From Orenia marismortui DSM 5156 (GTDB taxonomy: Bacteria > Bacillota > Halanaerobiia > Halobacteroidales > Halobacteroidaceae): a stretch of 64,000 nt of DNA. Positions 9,808-19,585 of the stretch are shown piece by piece. The notes below the pieces were generated by a model, which had not been told where the DNA came from, searched no databases, and saw only the letters and a program-made list of their open reading frames with translations. The stretch covers positions 176,640-240,639 of the forward strand of contig NZ_KB900618.1 of NCBI RefSeq assembly GCF_000379025.1, written 5' to 3'. Every line of letters begins with the position of its first letter. The first letter of the stretch is position 1. A program made the position numbers and the translations under genes.

Positions 9808-10479
9808 CTACCTAATAGGTCTTAGAAATCTGATACTATTTATCTCTGGAATATTTTTAATTTCTTCTAAGGCATTATCATTAATTTCTTCATCTAATTC
9901 TATAACCGCAGTAGCTAAAGATCCTTTAAATTCTCTTAAAACCTTCATATAAGCAATATTTAACTTATAATTTTCTAAGACTTTAGAAATTTGAGCTATT
10001 ATACCTGTTTTGTCTTGATGGATAGTAATTAAGCTATAATATTCTCCTGTTATTTTAACCTTAATCCCATTAATTTCTTCTATAATTACACTACCCCCTC
10101 CAACCGAAGAGGCTATAATATTTGTTAAATTATCATTTATATCTTTAATTTCTAATTTAACTGTATTAGGATGAACTCTGTCTAAGTCTATTGTTAAAAA
10201 GTTAAATTTTACCCCTTCTTTTTCAGCTAGGGCAAAGGATTTTTTTATTGCTGTATCATCAGTCTTTAAGCCTAATAACCCTCCAATTAAGGCTTTATCG
10301 GTGCCATGGCCTTTATAAGTTTCTTTAAAAGAACCATGTAAATAAATTTTGATTTGACTAATCTCTTCTCCTACTATCTCTCTTGCTAAATTTCCTATTC
10401 TTACTGCTCCAGCCGTATGAGAACTAGAAGGTCCTACCATTACAGGACCAAGAATATCAAATATACTTAGATTACCCAT
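9808..10479 (-). CDS. sdaAB: L-serine dehydratase, iron-sulfur beta subunit
   Basis: This 223-residue partner of SdaAA begins with the conserved GPVMVGPSSSHTAGAVRIG region. It ends in an ACT-type regulatory domain (about residues 148-223, YSLITIHQDKTGIIAQISK), expected to sense serine. It starts 29 nt after the recQ stop and 11 nt before sdaAA on the same strand, so a recQ-sdaAB-sdaAA read-through transcript is possible. The ATG follows AGTGGTGATATT, a weak ribosome binding site. Confidence 0.95.
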   Translation of the reverse strand: MGNLSIFDILGPVMVGPSSSHTAGAVRIGNLAREIVGEEISQIKIYLHGSFKETYKGHGTDKALIGGLLGLKTDDTAIKKSFALAEKEGVKFNFLTIDLDRVHPNTVKLEIKDINDNLTNIIASSVGGGSVIIEEINGIKVKITGEYYSLITIHQDKTGIIAQISKVLENYKLNIAYMKVLREFKGSLATAVIELDEEINDNALEEIKNIPEINSIRFLRPIR

Positions 10480-10508
10480 AATATCACCACTTTTAATAAG
10501 ATTTATTG

Positions 10509-12617
10509 CTATTTCTGAATAAGATTACCCTTTAATTTTTCTACTAAGATCATAGCTTTAATCTGAAAATAACTTATCTCTTCTGGTAAAGCGTCTTTAA
10601 TAGGTTTCAATTTCCCATCTTCACTCTCTTTAATTTCTGCCATAATTAATTCTCTATATTCTTTAGGAACAAAAGATTCAACCTCTACTTCTAAACCTTC
10701 TTCTGCAGACTTTAATAGATGATTTTTTACTGTTGAAATAGCCAAGTCTCTAATTTCACTAATTTCTTTCACTTTTTTGCCCTCTTTATATAAATCGTAA
10801 CTGATAATATGGCTTGGTGTTTTAGTATTCTTACTTTTTAGTTGGCTATCTTTTCTGTAATTTTGAATTTTATTTAAAAATTCTTTGCCATATTGTTTAA
10901 ATTTACTAAAGTTAACCCCTGATATTTTTAACATTTCTTTTTGGGTTAAAGGCATCTTAGAAGACATCTCTCTAAGTGTACTATCCTGAAATACAATATA
11001 AGGTGGTAAGCCTTCTTGTTTAGCAACTTTAGTTCGTAATTCATCTAAAAGATCAAACAACTCATTTCTAAGATTAATCTTTTTAATTTCTTTTCTACCT
11101 TTATGATATACCTTTTCCTCTTTATTTAAAACCTTTATAGACTTTTTAGTTAATTTGGTAACTGGGTATTTACTTTTAGTAATTCTGATATAACCCTCAG
11201 CAACTAAAATATTGATTAAATCTTTGATCTCTTTAATCTTATAATTATCCATAATTCCATAGGTAGATAATTGGTTAAAACTTGATTTTAAGATTTTCTT
11301 CTTTTTGGATCCTCTCAGTACATCAGCGACTGTTGATACTCCAACTTTCTGTTCTGTTTTATAGACGCAAGATAGAATTTTTTGAGCTTCAATAGTTATA
11401 TCAATTACTTCATTATCATTATTACAATTACTACAGTTATCACAACTTTCTACTATCTCTTCTTCTCCAAAATACCTTAAAATAAAGGCTCTTAAACATT
11501 TGGATGTATAGCAGTAGTCGATAATATCCTGTAATTTCTTATATTCATGTTTTTTTAATTTAGGAGATAACTTTGATTGATCAATAAAGAATTTTGGTAA
11601 TCTTACATCAGCAGGATTGAACAATAAAATACATTCACTTGGCTCACCATCTCTTCCTGCTCTTCCTGCTTCTTGATAGTAAGCTTCTAAATTTTTAGGC
11701 ATATTATGATGGATTACATATCTAACATTGCTTTTATCAATTCCCATTCCAAAAGCATTAGTAGCAACAATAATTTTTAGTTCATCATAGATGAATTTTT
11801 CCTGAGTTTCTTTTCTTTCTTGATGACTTAATCCTGCATGATACTGCCCTACTTTAAATTTTTTCTTCTTTAAAAAAGCAGTTAAATTTTCTACCTCTTT
11901 TCGAGTAGCAGCATAGATAATCCCTGAATCTTCTTGATTTACCTCTAAGTATTCTTCAATAAAATCTCTATTATTTTCTCCCCTAATTAAGCTAAAGGTT
12001 AAATTAGGTCGATCAAATCCTGAGATAAAGGTATTTTGATCTGAAATATCTAATAATTCACTAATATCTTTAATAACTTCTGTTGTAGCTGTAGCAGTAA
12101 AAGCAGTTATAATTGGATTATTAGATAGATTACTGATTAACTTTGGTATTGATCTATAACTTGGTCGAAAATCATGTCCCCAACTCGAAATACAGTGTGC
12201 TTCATCAATAGCTACTGCTGATATATCAATAGCTTTTAATTTCCACAGAAAGTCATCATTATTTAATCTTTCAGGAGCAATATATAGTAATTTATATTCT
12301 CCCCTTCTGCTCATCTCAATTCTTTCTTCAATCTCCATCCAGTCTAAAGAACTATTAATAAAAGTAGAAGGTATCCCTAATGTATTTAAGGAATCTATCT
12401 GGTCTTTCATTAATGAAATTAGAGGAGAAATTACAATAGTAACTCCAGAAAAACAGAGAGCTGGAATTTGAAAACAGATAGACTTTCCTCCCCCAGTAGG
12501 CATAATACCTAAAGTATTTTCTTTTTTTAGTATATTCTTAATTATTCGCTCTTGTCCTGGTCTAAAAGAATCATAACCAAAATATTCTTCTAAATAATTT
12601 TTAGCTTGATTTAACAT
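10509..12617 (-). CDS. recQ: ATP-dependent DNA helicase RecQ
   Basis: This 702-residue superfamily-2 helicase unwinds DNA 3' to 5' in recombination and repair. The Walker A motif is TGGGKS (41-46) and the DEAH box is at 138-141. The helicase C domain contains QEAGRAGRDGEPS. Zinc-binding cysteines follow (CYTSKC ... CDNCSNC, about 372-402), then a winged-helix RQC domain and an HRDC domain (about 515-595). The C-terminus adds a helix-turn-helix segment (SYDLYKEGKKVKEISEIRD...), as in the longer RecQ proteins of Gram-positive bacteria. All catalytic motifs are intact. Confidence 0.95.
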   Translation of the reverse strand: MLNQAKNYLEEYFGYDSFRPGQERIIKNILKKENTLGIMPTGGGKSICFQIPALCFSGVTIVISPLISLMKDQIDSLNTLGIPSTFINSSLDWMEIEERIEMSRRGEYKLLYIAPERLNNDDFLWKLKAIDISAVAIDEAHCISSWGHDFRPSYRSIPKLISNLSNNPIITAFTATATTEVIKDISELLDISDQNTFISGFDRPNLTFSLIRGENNRDFIEEYLEVNQEDSGIIYAATRKEVENLTAFLKKKKFKVGQYHAGLSHQERKETQEKFIYDELKIIVATNAFGMGIDKSNVRYVIHHNMPKNLEAYYQEAGRAGRDGEPSECILLFNPADVRLPKFFIDQSKLSPKLKKHEYKKLQDIIDYCYTSKCLRAFILRYFGEEEIVESCDNCSNCNNDNEVIDITIEAQKILSCVYKTEQKVGVSTVADVLRGSKKKKILKSSFNQLSTYGIMDNYKIKEIKDLINILVAEGYIRITKSKYPVTKLTKKSIKVLNKEEKVYHKGRKEIKKINLRNELFDLLDELRTKVAKQEGLPPYIVFQDSTLREMSSKMPLTQKEMLKISGVNFSKFKQYGKEFLNKIQNYRKDSQLKSKNTKTPSHIISYDLYKEGKKVKEISEIRDLAISTVKNHLLKSAEEGLEVEVESFVPKEYRELIMAEIKESEDGKLKPIKDALPEEISYFQIKAMILVEKLKGNLIQK

Positions 12618-12699
12618 TTAATGCAACTCCTTGAATTTATCTATAAGTTATTGTTTTAAGTATAACATAAAATATATTATTAATTAAATTAATTTGTTT

Positions 12700-12713
12700 A
12701 GTCATAAATGACT
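12700..12713. repeat. AGTCAT-N2-ATGACT palindrome, copy 1
   Basis: AGTCATAAATGACT lies about 80 nt upstream of recQ. Similar palindromes occur at 14472, 25959 and 52589, always between genes. It could be an operator or a small dispersed repeat. Confidence 0.4.
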
Positions 12714-12769
12714 ATGTTTTAACTGTACACGGTAACAGATATATTTTACAGATTACTATAGGATCCCTT

Positions 12770-12812
12770 AATTAGAAAAATCCTATGGCTTTTCCATAGG
12801 ATTTTTCTAATT
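12770..12812 (-). terminator. Terminator of xth
   Basis: A 19-bp perfect stem (AATTAGAAAAATCCTATGG and complement) has a CTTTT loop. The stem ends 6 nt from the xth stop. Confidence 0.8.
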
Positions 12813-12817
12813 ATCTA

Positions 12818-13582
12818 TTAATCTGCTAATTCTAAGAGAACTGGACAATGGTCTGAGCCCATAACATCATTTAAAATTTCAGCACTCTGGACTTGCTCCA
12901 TTAAATCTTCACTAACAAAATGATAATCTATTCTCCACCCTGCATTTCTTTCTCTAGCCCTTGTTCTATAACTCCACCATGAATATTTTTCTGTATCAGG
13001 ATAGAACTCGCGATAAGTATCGACATATCCATGTTCGATAATCTTATCGATCCATTTCCTTTCGATAGGTAGGAAGCCAGACTTATCCTTATTAGAATCT
13101 GGATTTTTCAAATCTATCTCTTTATGAGCTATATTATAATCACCACAGACAATAACTTTTTTACCTTTTGCCCTTAACTCATTACAATAATTAAGTATTG
13201 CCTCATGAAAATCTAATTTATATTGTAGCCTTTCCTTACTACTACGTCCATTTGGAAAATAAATATTTACTAAAGTAAAGTTAGGATACTTTGCTGTAAT
13301 GACTCTTCCTTCTTCATCAAATTTATCTATGCCAATTCCCTTTTCTATAGATAATGCTTCTTCTTTACTGTAGATAGCTACCCCACTGTATCCCTTTCTT
13401 TCTCCATAATTAAAGTAGGAATAGTATCCATCTATATTTTTAAGTTTTTTCTGTAATTGTTCTTTCTGTATTCTAATTTCTTGCAAACATAAAATATCAG
13501 GCCTTTCTTCATCCACCCAATCTAAAAAACCTTTCTTAGCTACTGCCCTAATTCCATTTACATTCCATGAATATATCTTCAT
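12818..13582 (-). CDS. xth: Exodeoxyribonuclease III (AP endonuclease)
   Basis: This 254-residue member of the endonuclease/exonuclease/phosphatase fold cuts DNA at abasic sites and removes 3' blocks in base-excision repair. Visible motifs are SWNVNGIRA (start), LCLQEIRI (metal-binding Glu), CGDYNIAH (GDxN) and the terminal GSDHCPV with the catalytic Asp-His pair. Length is typical of the ExoA/ExoIII family. It is monocistronic, with ribosome binding site AGGAGGC before the ATG and a strong terminator. Confidence 0.95.
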   Translation of the reverse strand: MKIYSWNVNGIRAVAKKGFLDWVDEERPDILCLQEIRIQKEQLQKKLKNIDGYYSYFNYGERKGYSGVAIYSKEEALSIEKGIGIDKFDEEGRVITAKYPNFTLVNIYFPNGRSSKERLQYKLDFHEAILNYCNELRAKGKKVIVCGDYNIAHKEIDLKNPDSNKDKSGFLPIERKWIDKIIEHGYVDTYREFYPDTEKYSWWSYRTRARERNAGWRIDYHFVSEDLMEQVQSAEILNDVMGSDHCPVLLELAD

Positions 13583-13676
13583 TCAAACCAAGCCTCCTAT
13601 ATCTTATATAATTTCATATTTTAGCTTATATTTTATTATTCTGAGCTTATTTAGATTTACCTTCAAAAATCTTGTA

Positions 13677-14324
13677 TTATCTTAAATGTAAAATATATCT
13701 ATACATTAACCAGAAATGAGAGATACTACCTGCTAATACGAAGAGATGGAATATCTCATGAAATCCTAAATATTTTGATAGAAAATCTGGTTTTTTACTT
13801 CCATAAATAACCCCACCAATTGTATAAAAAATTCCACCTGCCAGTAACCACCACAATCCAGCTGCAGGAATTGTTTTAATCATTGGCAAGAATGCTATAA
13901 CTACTAGCCATCCCATAATTAAATAAAAGGCTGTAGATAACCAACGTGGAGCATCTAGCCAAAATGCCTTCATTATAATACCTAAAATAGCAATTACCCA
14001 AATACTAATTAACAGACTCCAACCCCATACTCCTCGTAATGGAATTAAACAGATCGGAGTATAACTTCCAGCTATTAAGACATAAATCATCATATGGTCG
14101 ATTCTTTTAAGAATTCTTTCTCCTTTAGGAGACAATGGTAACCAATGATAAATAGTACTAGCTGTATAAAGCAGTATTAAACTAATACCAAAAATTGAAA
14201 AGGATACAACATGCCAACTGCTTGCCTGCTGATTAGCATAATAAACTAATAACACTAAAGCAGTTATAGACAATAAAGCTCCAAAGAAATGACTAAATGC
14301 ATTAAATGGTTCTTTAACTTTCAT
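13677..14324 (-). CDS. Hemolysin III / TrhA family membrane protein
   Basis: This multi-pass protein of about 215 residues and seven hydrophobic segments belongs to the PAQR-related hemolysin III (YqfA/TrhA) family. Conserved polar residues are visible in STIYHW, RIDHMMIY and the C-terminal GFHEIFHLFVLAGSISHF, which supply the His and Asp residues that bind metal in this superfamily. I chose the ATG at 14324 because GGGGTG sits 6 nt upstream. A GTG at 14333 would overlap it. The bacterial proteins are linked to membrane-energy homeostasis; a hemolytic role is not established. Confidence 0.88.
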   Translation of the reverse strand: MKVKEPFNAFSHFFGALLSITALVLLVYYANQQASSWHVVSFSIFGISLILLYTASTIYHWLPLSPKGERILKRIDHMMIYVLIAGSYTPICLIPLRGVWGWSLLISIWVIAILGIIMKAFWLDAPRWLSTAFYLIMGWLVVIAFLPMIKTIPAAGLWWLLAGGIFYTIGGVIYGSKKPDFLSKYLGFHEIFHLFVLAGSISHFWLMYRYILHLR

Positions 14325-14471
14325 TATTATCACCCCTATTATAACTATATAATTAGATTAAAAATTAAAATTATTATTTTCCTATGCATTATATTATATG
14401 TTATACAGAAAATATAATTATCCTCTTTTTTTGATAATGATTCTTGATTTTGTTTAAAATATTTTTGATAT

Positions 14472-14485
14472 AGTCATAATTGACT
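14472..14485. repeat. AGTCAT-N2-ATGACT palindrome, copy 2 (one mismatch)
   Basis: AGTCATAATTGACT lies between the TrhA-like gene and glgB. Confidence 0.3.
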
Positions 14486-14513
14486 AATATTATCTAGACT
14501 ATATCAAATAAAA

Positions 14514-14547
14514 AAAGTCTTTCCAATCAAAAGATTAGAAAGACTTT
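14514..14547 (-). terminator. Terminator of glgB
   Basis: AAAGTCTTTC and GAAAGACTTT form the lower stem, and AATC/GATT extend it past one mismatch. A-rich sequence on the left gives a U-run on the reverse strand. Confidence 0.75.
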
Positions 14548-14572
14548 AATATTAAATGTTTATTTGTAGTTA

Positions 14573-16768
14573 TTATTTTTTATATTTGAAATATAAACCA
14601 CCTAAAGGAGGTAACTTTACAGAGATAGAATCTGCTCTATCTTGCCATGGAATAGATTCTGACCAAACTCCCCCCATATTTCCTAAATTACTACCCCAAT
14701 ACTGTTCAGCATCAGTATTCAATATTTCTTCATAATAGCCTGCTTTAGGAACTCCTAATCTATAATTATGCCTTTCCATCGGAGTAAAGTTAAATACACA
14801 AACTATCAATTCATCAGGCTTCTTACCCTTTCTCACAAATGAAAGCACACTATTATCTACATCATCACAACTTATCCACTCAAACCCATCATAACTAAAG
14901 TCTATCTCCCATAAAGCCTTTTCAACTTGGTAAGTACTATTTAAATCTCTGATAAAATCTAGTAATTTCTGATGTGGCTCATATTCTAATAGATTCCAAT
15001 CTAAACTCTGTGTATCCTTCCATTCCTTCCATTGCCCAAAATCTCCACCCATGAATAATAAATTTTTACCTGGATGAGCAAACATATAAGAATAAAACAG
15101 ACGTAAATTAGCAAACTTCTGCCAATAACCACCTGGCATCTTATTAATCATTGAGCCTTTGCCATGGACTACTTCATCATGAGATAATACCAACATAAAG
15201 TTTTCATTAAAAGCATAAACTAAAGGAAAAGTTAAATTATTATGATGATACTTCCTATAAATAGGATCTTTTTCTATATATTCTAAAGAATCATTCATCC
15301 ATCCCATATTCCATTTCATAGAGAATCCTAAACCACCTAGATAGGTAGGTTTTGATACTCCTTCAAAAGCAGTAGATTCTTCAGCAATTGTTAAGATTCC
15401 TGGATAATATTCATGAGTTATTGAATTGAAATATTGTAAAAACTCTATTGCTTCTAAGTTTTCTCGACCTCCATATTTATTTGGAATCCATTCCCCTTCT
15501 TCTCTACTATAATCTAAATAAACCATAGAGGCTACAGCGTCTACCCTTAATCCATCTATATGAAACTTATCTAACCAATAAAGAGCATTAGAAATCAAGA
15601 AATTTTTAACTTCATTTCTACCATAATTGAAGATATATGTTCCCCAATCTTGATGTTCTCCTAGCCTTGGATCTAAGTGTTCATATAAAGCTGAACCATC
15701 AAATCTCCCTAAACCATGTGGATCTTTAGGAAAATGTCCTGGAACCCAGTCTAAAATTACACCGATATCATTTTTATGGAATCCATCAATTAAGTACATT
15801 AAATCTTCTGGTTTACCAAATCTACTAGTTGTAGAGAAATAACCAGTTACTTGATAACCCCAGGATTCATCAAGAGGATGTTCTGCTATTGGCATTAATT
15901 CAACATGTGTATAATTATGATCTTTAACATAATCTACAAGCTTATCAGCTAATTCTCTATAAGTTAAAAATCTATTCCCTTCTTCTGGTACTCTAGCCCA
16001 AGAAGCTAAGTTAACCTCATAAACTGAAATTGGCTCTTCTAACCAATTAATTTCTGACCTTTTTTCCATCCAATCTTGATCTTCCCATTCATATTTGCCG
16101 TTATAATCATAAACAATAGAAGCATTGGCTGGACGCATTTCAGTATAAAAAGCATAAGGATCAGATTTTACTACAATATATTCTTCTTTAGTTAAAATTT
16201 CAAAGCGATATAGATCACCTTCTTTTATATGTGGAATAAATATTTCCCAAACCCCTGAATGCCCTAACATTCTCATTTGATGAACTCTACCATCCCAATT
16301 ATTAAAGCTGCCTATTACACTAACTCTCTCAGCTTCTGGTGCCCAAACTGTAAAACTCGTCCCCTCAACTCCTTCATTTGTAATAACATGTGCTCCCATC
16401 TTATCATAAACACGATGATGATTACCCTCACTAAATAGATATAAATCATAGTCAGATAAGATTGGTGCAAAGGAGTAAGAATCTTTTCTGCTCCATTTTT
16501 CTCCATTATATCCTTCATAATTTAATTTATAATCAAATAATTCTGTAGATTTAATTACTTTCTCAAATAACCCCTGGCCATTTATCAAGTCTAATTCTAT
16601 CTCATTATCTAAAAATTCAGATTCTACAAAAATTCTTTTAGCATAAGGTTCAAAAACTCTAATTACTACATTATCTTGATCTAGCTGGTTAATTCCTAAA
16701 AATTGATGAGGATTTTTAGTTTGAGCATTCAATAGCTGATTTATTTCTGATTGTTTTAAAGTGACCAT
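14573..16768 (-). CDS. glgB: 1,4-alpha-glucan branching enzyme
   Basis: This 731-residue GH13 enzyme makes alpha-1,6 branches in glycogen. An N-terminal branching-enzyme domain (NPHQFLGIN at 19-27) is followed by a CBM48 (about 135-215) and the catalytic barrel. Region I is DWVPGHFP (340-347), the nucleophile is D410 (DGLRVDAVASM), the acid/base is E463 (IAEEST), and the third acid lies in LSHDEVVHGKGS. Length and motifs are complete. No glgC, glgA or glgP is adjacent, which is unusual because these often form one operon. The rest of the pathway must lie elsewhere. Confidence 0.96.
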   Translation of the reverse strand: MVTLKQSEINQLLNAQTKNPHQFLGINQLDQDNVVIRVFEPYAKRIFVESEFLDNEIELDLINGQGLFEKVIKSTELFDYKLNYEGYNGEKWSRKDSYSFAPILSDYDLYLFSEGNHHRVYDKMGAHVITNEGVEGTSFTVWAPEAERVSVIGSFNNWDGRVHQMRMLGHSGVWEIFIPHIKEGDLYRFEILTKEEYIVVKSDPYAFYTEMRPANASIVYDYNGKYEWEDQDWMEKRSEINWLEEPISVYEVNLASWARVPEEGNRFLTYRELADKLVDYVKDHNYTHVELMPIAEHPLDESWGYQVTGYFSTTSRFGKPEDLMYLIDGFHKNDIGVILDWVPGHFPKDPHGLGRFDGSALYEHLDPRLGEHQDWGTYIFNYGRNEVKNFLISNALYWLDKFHIDGLRVDAVASMVYLDYSREEGEWIPNKYGGRENLEAIEFLQYFNSITHEYYPGILTIAEESTAFEGVSKPTYLGGLGFSMKWNMGWMNDSLEYIEKDPIYRKYHHNNLTFPLVYAFNENFMLVLSHDEVVHGKGSMINKMPGGYWQKFANLRLFYSYMFAHPGKNLLFMGGDFGQWKEWKDTQSLDWNLLEYEPHQKLLDFIRDLNSTYQVEKALWEIDFSYDGFEWISCDDVDNSVLSFVRKGKKPDELIVCVFNFTPMERHNYRLGVPKAGYYEEILNTDAEQYWGSNLGNMGGVWSESIPWQDRADSISVKLPPLGGLYFKYKK

Positions 16769-17181
16769 ATCTCTACCTCCATGATTTTTATGATTTTTTA
16801 AATATTTAATTTTAGTAAAAAGTTTCTAATAAAAGTAGTTCTCGTTTTTACATAAAATTCCTTCTAAAAAACACAAGAAAATTAAAAAAAATAAAATCAT
16901 TCCACTAAATTTGTATAAAAACCATATTGTAATTATTATGTAACTAAACCATTTTTTATTACATATTTTTGCTAATATAGATTTTTTATGGATTAGCTAT
17001 TACTCTTAAAAAGTTATACTACTTATTGTAGGTTGATGACTAAATTATTATCTTACTCACTTCATAATTTGATATAATAACTATCTATATAAAGAAAGTT
17101 ATTATAAAAATATATATTGAAACTAATAGACAAATAGCCTTCTATGTTATAATCTATAATATAAGAGAAAGGAGTTCTAAA
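16769..17181. other. AT-rich divergent intergenic region
   Basis: The region separates glgB (reverse) from the exonuclease fusion (forward). I see no gene and no conserved RNA fold. TATAAT-like sequence near 17148 may be the -10 of the forward gene, but no convincing -35 is placed at 17 nt. Confidence 0.35.
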
Positions 17182-18519
17182 ATGTTAAAATATATTAAGC
17201 TAAAAAAGAAATCACTTAAAAAGACATTAGAGTTTACAAAAAATAAATTTTTCGAAGATAAATATAATAAGTATAAAGAAATCGATCAAATGATCTCACT
17301 ATGGAATGAAACCTATGATTGGAAAACCAGTAAAAATGAGCTATCTGAACAACTAGAAGATCTATTAGAAAATCAAGAAAGTAGATCAAAAATAGAAAAA
17401 GAGATCTATACCGATCTATATAATATATTAAAATCTGAAGAAAGGCCCAAGTTTTATGTTGGTATAGGAGAGAACAATCCACCACAAGAAATAACAGAAC
17501 TTATGAGCAAAATAGCGCAGAAATTAGAAGAAGAAGGTTATATTTTGCGTAGTAATAGTAGTGGAATAATATCGAAATCCTTTGAAACAGGTGTTAATAA
17601 TTCAAAAAATAAAGAACTATATTTACCCTCACAAAGTTTTGAATATACTCTTGATTTTATTGATAAATTCAATTTAAAAGATATAGATGTTGAAAAAAAT
17701 AAAGATTTATTAGCTAGAATACCCTATCAAATTTTAGGAATTGATTTATGTACTCCTTGTGACTTTCTAATCTGTTGGACTAATGATGGTTGTATTAGTC
17801 ATCAGGAAAACAATTCTAAAAAAGGAATTACTGCTCAAGCTATCTCTATTGCTAATTATTATGGAATTCCTGTCTTTAATTTAGAAAAAGAAGAACATAA
17901 GAAAAGATTAATCAAATTTATCGGTGGCAAAGAAGAAGATCAACATATAGGTCAACAAATTATAAAAGATGATCATCCAGTAACTAAGAATAAATTCATA
18001 GTTTTTGACCTAGAAACTACAGGAACAAGTAATCAAGATAAAATAACCGAAATTGGTGCTATAAAGATTGAAAATGGCAAAGTTGCAGATATTTTTAGTA
18101 GTTTAGTCAATCCTAAAAGAAAGATAAATTCATTTATTCAAAACTTAACAGGTATTACAAATGAAATGGTTAAAGATGCCCCTTTTATTGAGGATATACT
18201 TGATGAATTCATAGATTTTGTAGAAGATAGTATCCTTATCTTCCACAGTCCTAGTAATTTTGATCTTAGATTTATAAATAATGAATTAACTAACTCTAAT
18301 AGAGCTGTTTTAAAAAATGATTACTTAGATACAGTAAGACTAGCTAGAAAGATCTTGCCTCAGCTAGATAGTCATAAGCTGAATATAGTAGCTGATTATT
18401 TGGACTTAGAATTTAACCATCATCGCGCTACCGATGATGCCTTTGTAACAGCACAAATCTTTGGTAAATTAGTTGCTTTAGATCAAACAGGATATATTAA
18501 ATCAGAGTTAGAATCGTAA
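17182..18519 (+). CDS. SLOG-like domain fused to a DEDDh 3'-5' exonuclease
   Basis: This protein has 445 residues. Residues 1-85 are charged and helical. Residues 90-235 (FYVGIGENNPPQEI ... ILRSNSSGIISKSFETG ... DFLICWTNDGC ... GITAQAISIANYYGIPVFNL) resemble the Rossmann-like SLOG domains found in phage and mobile-element proteins, but the usual GGAxGAD loop is eroded. Residues 271-435 are a DnaQ-type exonuclease with the DEDDh set: D276 and E278 (FDLETTG), D361 (SNFDLRF), H414 and D419. The exonuclease half should degrade DNA or RNA 3' to 5'. The SLOG-like half may sense a nucleotide-derived ligand. The gene stands alone. Confidence 0.75.
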   Translation: MLKYIKLKKKSLKKTLEFTKNKFFEDKYNKYKEIDQMISLWNETYDWKTSKNELSEQLEDLLENQESRSKIEKEIYTDLYNILKSEERPKFYVGIGENNPPQEITELMSKIAQKLEEEGYILRSNSSGIISKSFETGVNNSKNKELYLPSQSFEYTLDFIDKFNLKDIDVEKNKDLLARIPYQILGIDLCTPCDFLICWTNDGCISHQENNSKKGITAQAISIANYYGIPVFNLEKEEHKKRLIKFIGGKEEDQHIGQQIIKDDHPVTKNKFIVFDLETTGTSNQDKITEIGAIKIENGKVADIFSSLVNPKRKINSFIQNLTGITNEMVKDAPFIEDILDEFIDFVEDSILIFHSPSNFDLRFINNELTNSNRAVLKNDYLDTVRLARKILPQLDSHKLNIVADYLDLEFNHHRATDDAFVTAQIFGKLVALDQTGYIKSELES

Positions 18520-18548
18520 ATAAATAAAAAAGTTTTACTAATTAATTC

Positions 18549-18574
18549 AAGCCACAGGTTTAAACCTGTGGCTT
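18549..18574. terminator. Hairpin between convergent genes
   Basis: A 26-bp perfect palindrome (AAGCCACAGGTTT and complement) lies between the exonuclease fusion and the MBL hydrolase. No U-run is immediate, so it is a weaker terminator call. Confidence 0.6.
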
Positions 18575-18640
18575 ATAGGAAAAAATTTAATTTATTAAAT
18601 TTTTTTATGTTATATTTATTAACAAGCAACTATTAATTTA

Positions 18641-19534
18641 TTATTTAAGTTCCCAATATAAATAGTTATCAACAATATTATTCCTTAACTTATCTTCTTC
18701 ATACAAATAAGAAAGATAAGCCATAACTACCGTCTTCATCAGATAATATTGTTGACTACCTTTAAGTTCTAGTGAATATTTATCACATAATTCTTTAAAG
18801 ACCTCTTCAGTTCTTTTTCTGCTGCTTAAAATCTCTAAGATAGCAGCTTCAATCTGATTAATATAAGCTAGATTTTGATCAGAAATTTCTACAATATTAT
18901 CAATTTCTCTAATATGTGAAGAAATATATATATCATAATTACTCCTCTTAAGAAAATTTAAAGTAGCCTTCTGTTTTCCTATATCCATATAATAAAGCAG
19001 TTTATGCTTCTTAATTAATTCTTCTGAAAAGATGGCATCTCCACAGAATAATACACCTTCTACTCCAATACCAATTTGATTTACAGAGTGGCCCTGCAAA
19101 TTAACTACCTCTAGCTCCAAATTATCAAAGATTAACTTATCTTCCTGTTCAGCTATTACATAGTCAACTTCAGAAGGATCAGACATTAAGAATTTATTCT
19201 TTAAATCTCCAATAGGATTAGCGCCAGAAAAGAACGTTAATGGCTCTAAATACGGATATTTAATTACAGCTGATTCCATTCTAAAAGCATATACTTCTGC
19301 TCCTGTCTTCTTCTGCAAATAAGCATTAGCACCATAGTGGTCAGCATGACTATGAGTATTAATAATCGCCTTCAATTTAAGATCATTCTCTTCAAGTATC
19401 CTTAAAATCTTTTTAGCTATACTATCATCTAAGCCAGAATCAATTAAAATAGCTTGATTATCATCCTTAATAACTCCTATATTTGTCTTAGCCTTGATAT
19501 AATAAACATTCTCTGTTAATTTTTTTAATTTCAT
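18641..19534 (-). CDS. MBL-fold metallo-hydrolase
   Basis: This 297-residue protein has the metallo-beta-lactamase fold. The metal motif THSHADH supplies H61, H63, D65 and H66. Further ligands are likely in LQGHSVNQIG, FCGDAIF and ISSHI. A helical C-terminal extension (about residues 215-297) is seen in glyoxalase-II-like and lactonase-like members. It is cytoplasmic, with no signal peptide. The substrate cannot be assigned from sequence, and the genes around it give no clue. Confidence 0.85.
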   Translation of the reverse strand: MKLKKLTENVYYIKAKTNIGVIKDDNQAILIDSGLDDSIAKKILRILEENDLKLKAIINTHSHADHYGANAYLQKKTGAEVYAFRMESAVIKYPYLEPLTFFSGANPIGDLKNKFLMSDPSEVDYVIAEQEDKLIFDNLELEVVNLQGHSVNQIGIGVEGVLFCGDAIFSEELIKKHKLLYYMDIGKQKATLNFLKRSNYDIYISSHIREIDNIVEISDQNLAYINQIEAAILEILSSRKRTEEVFKELCDKYSLELKGSQQYYLMKTVVMAYLSYLYEEDKLRNNIVDNYLYWELK

Positions 19535-19585
19535 TTTATCCTACCTTCTTTCTTATAATTATCCCAGTTTAAAGCAAAATTTAAT

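Noticed and set aside
16315-16518. Second reverse frame inside glgB
   Set aside because: It is a shifted reading of the CBM48 region; glgB motifs are intact.
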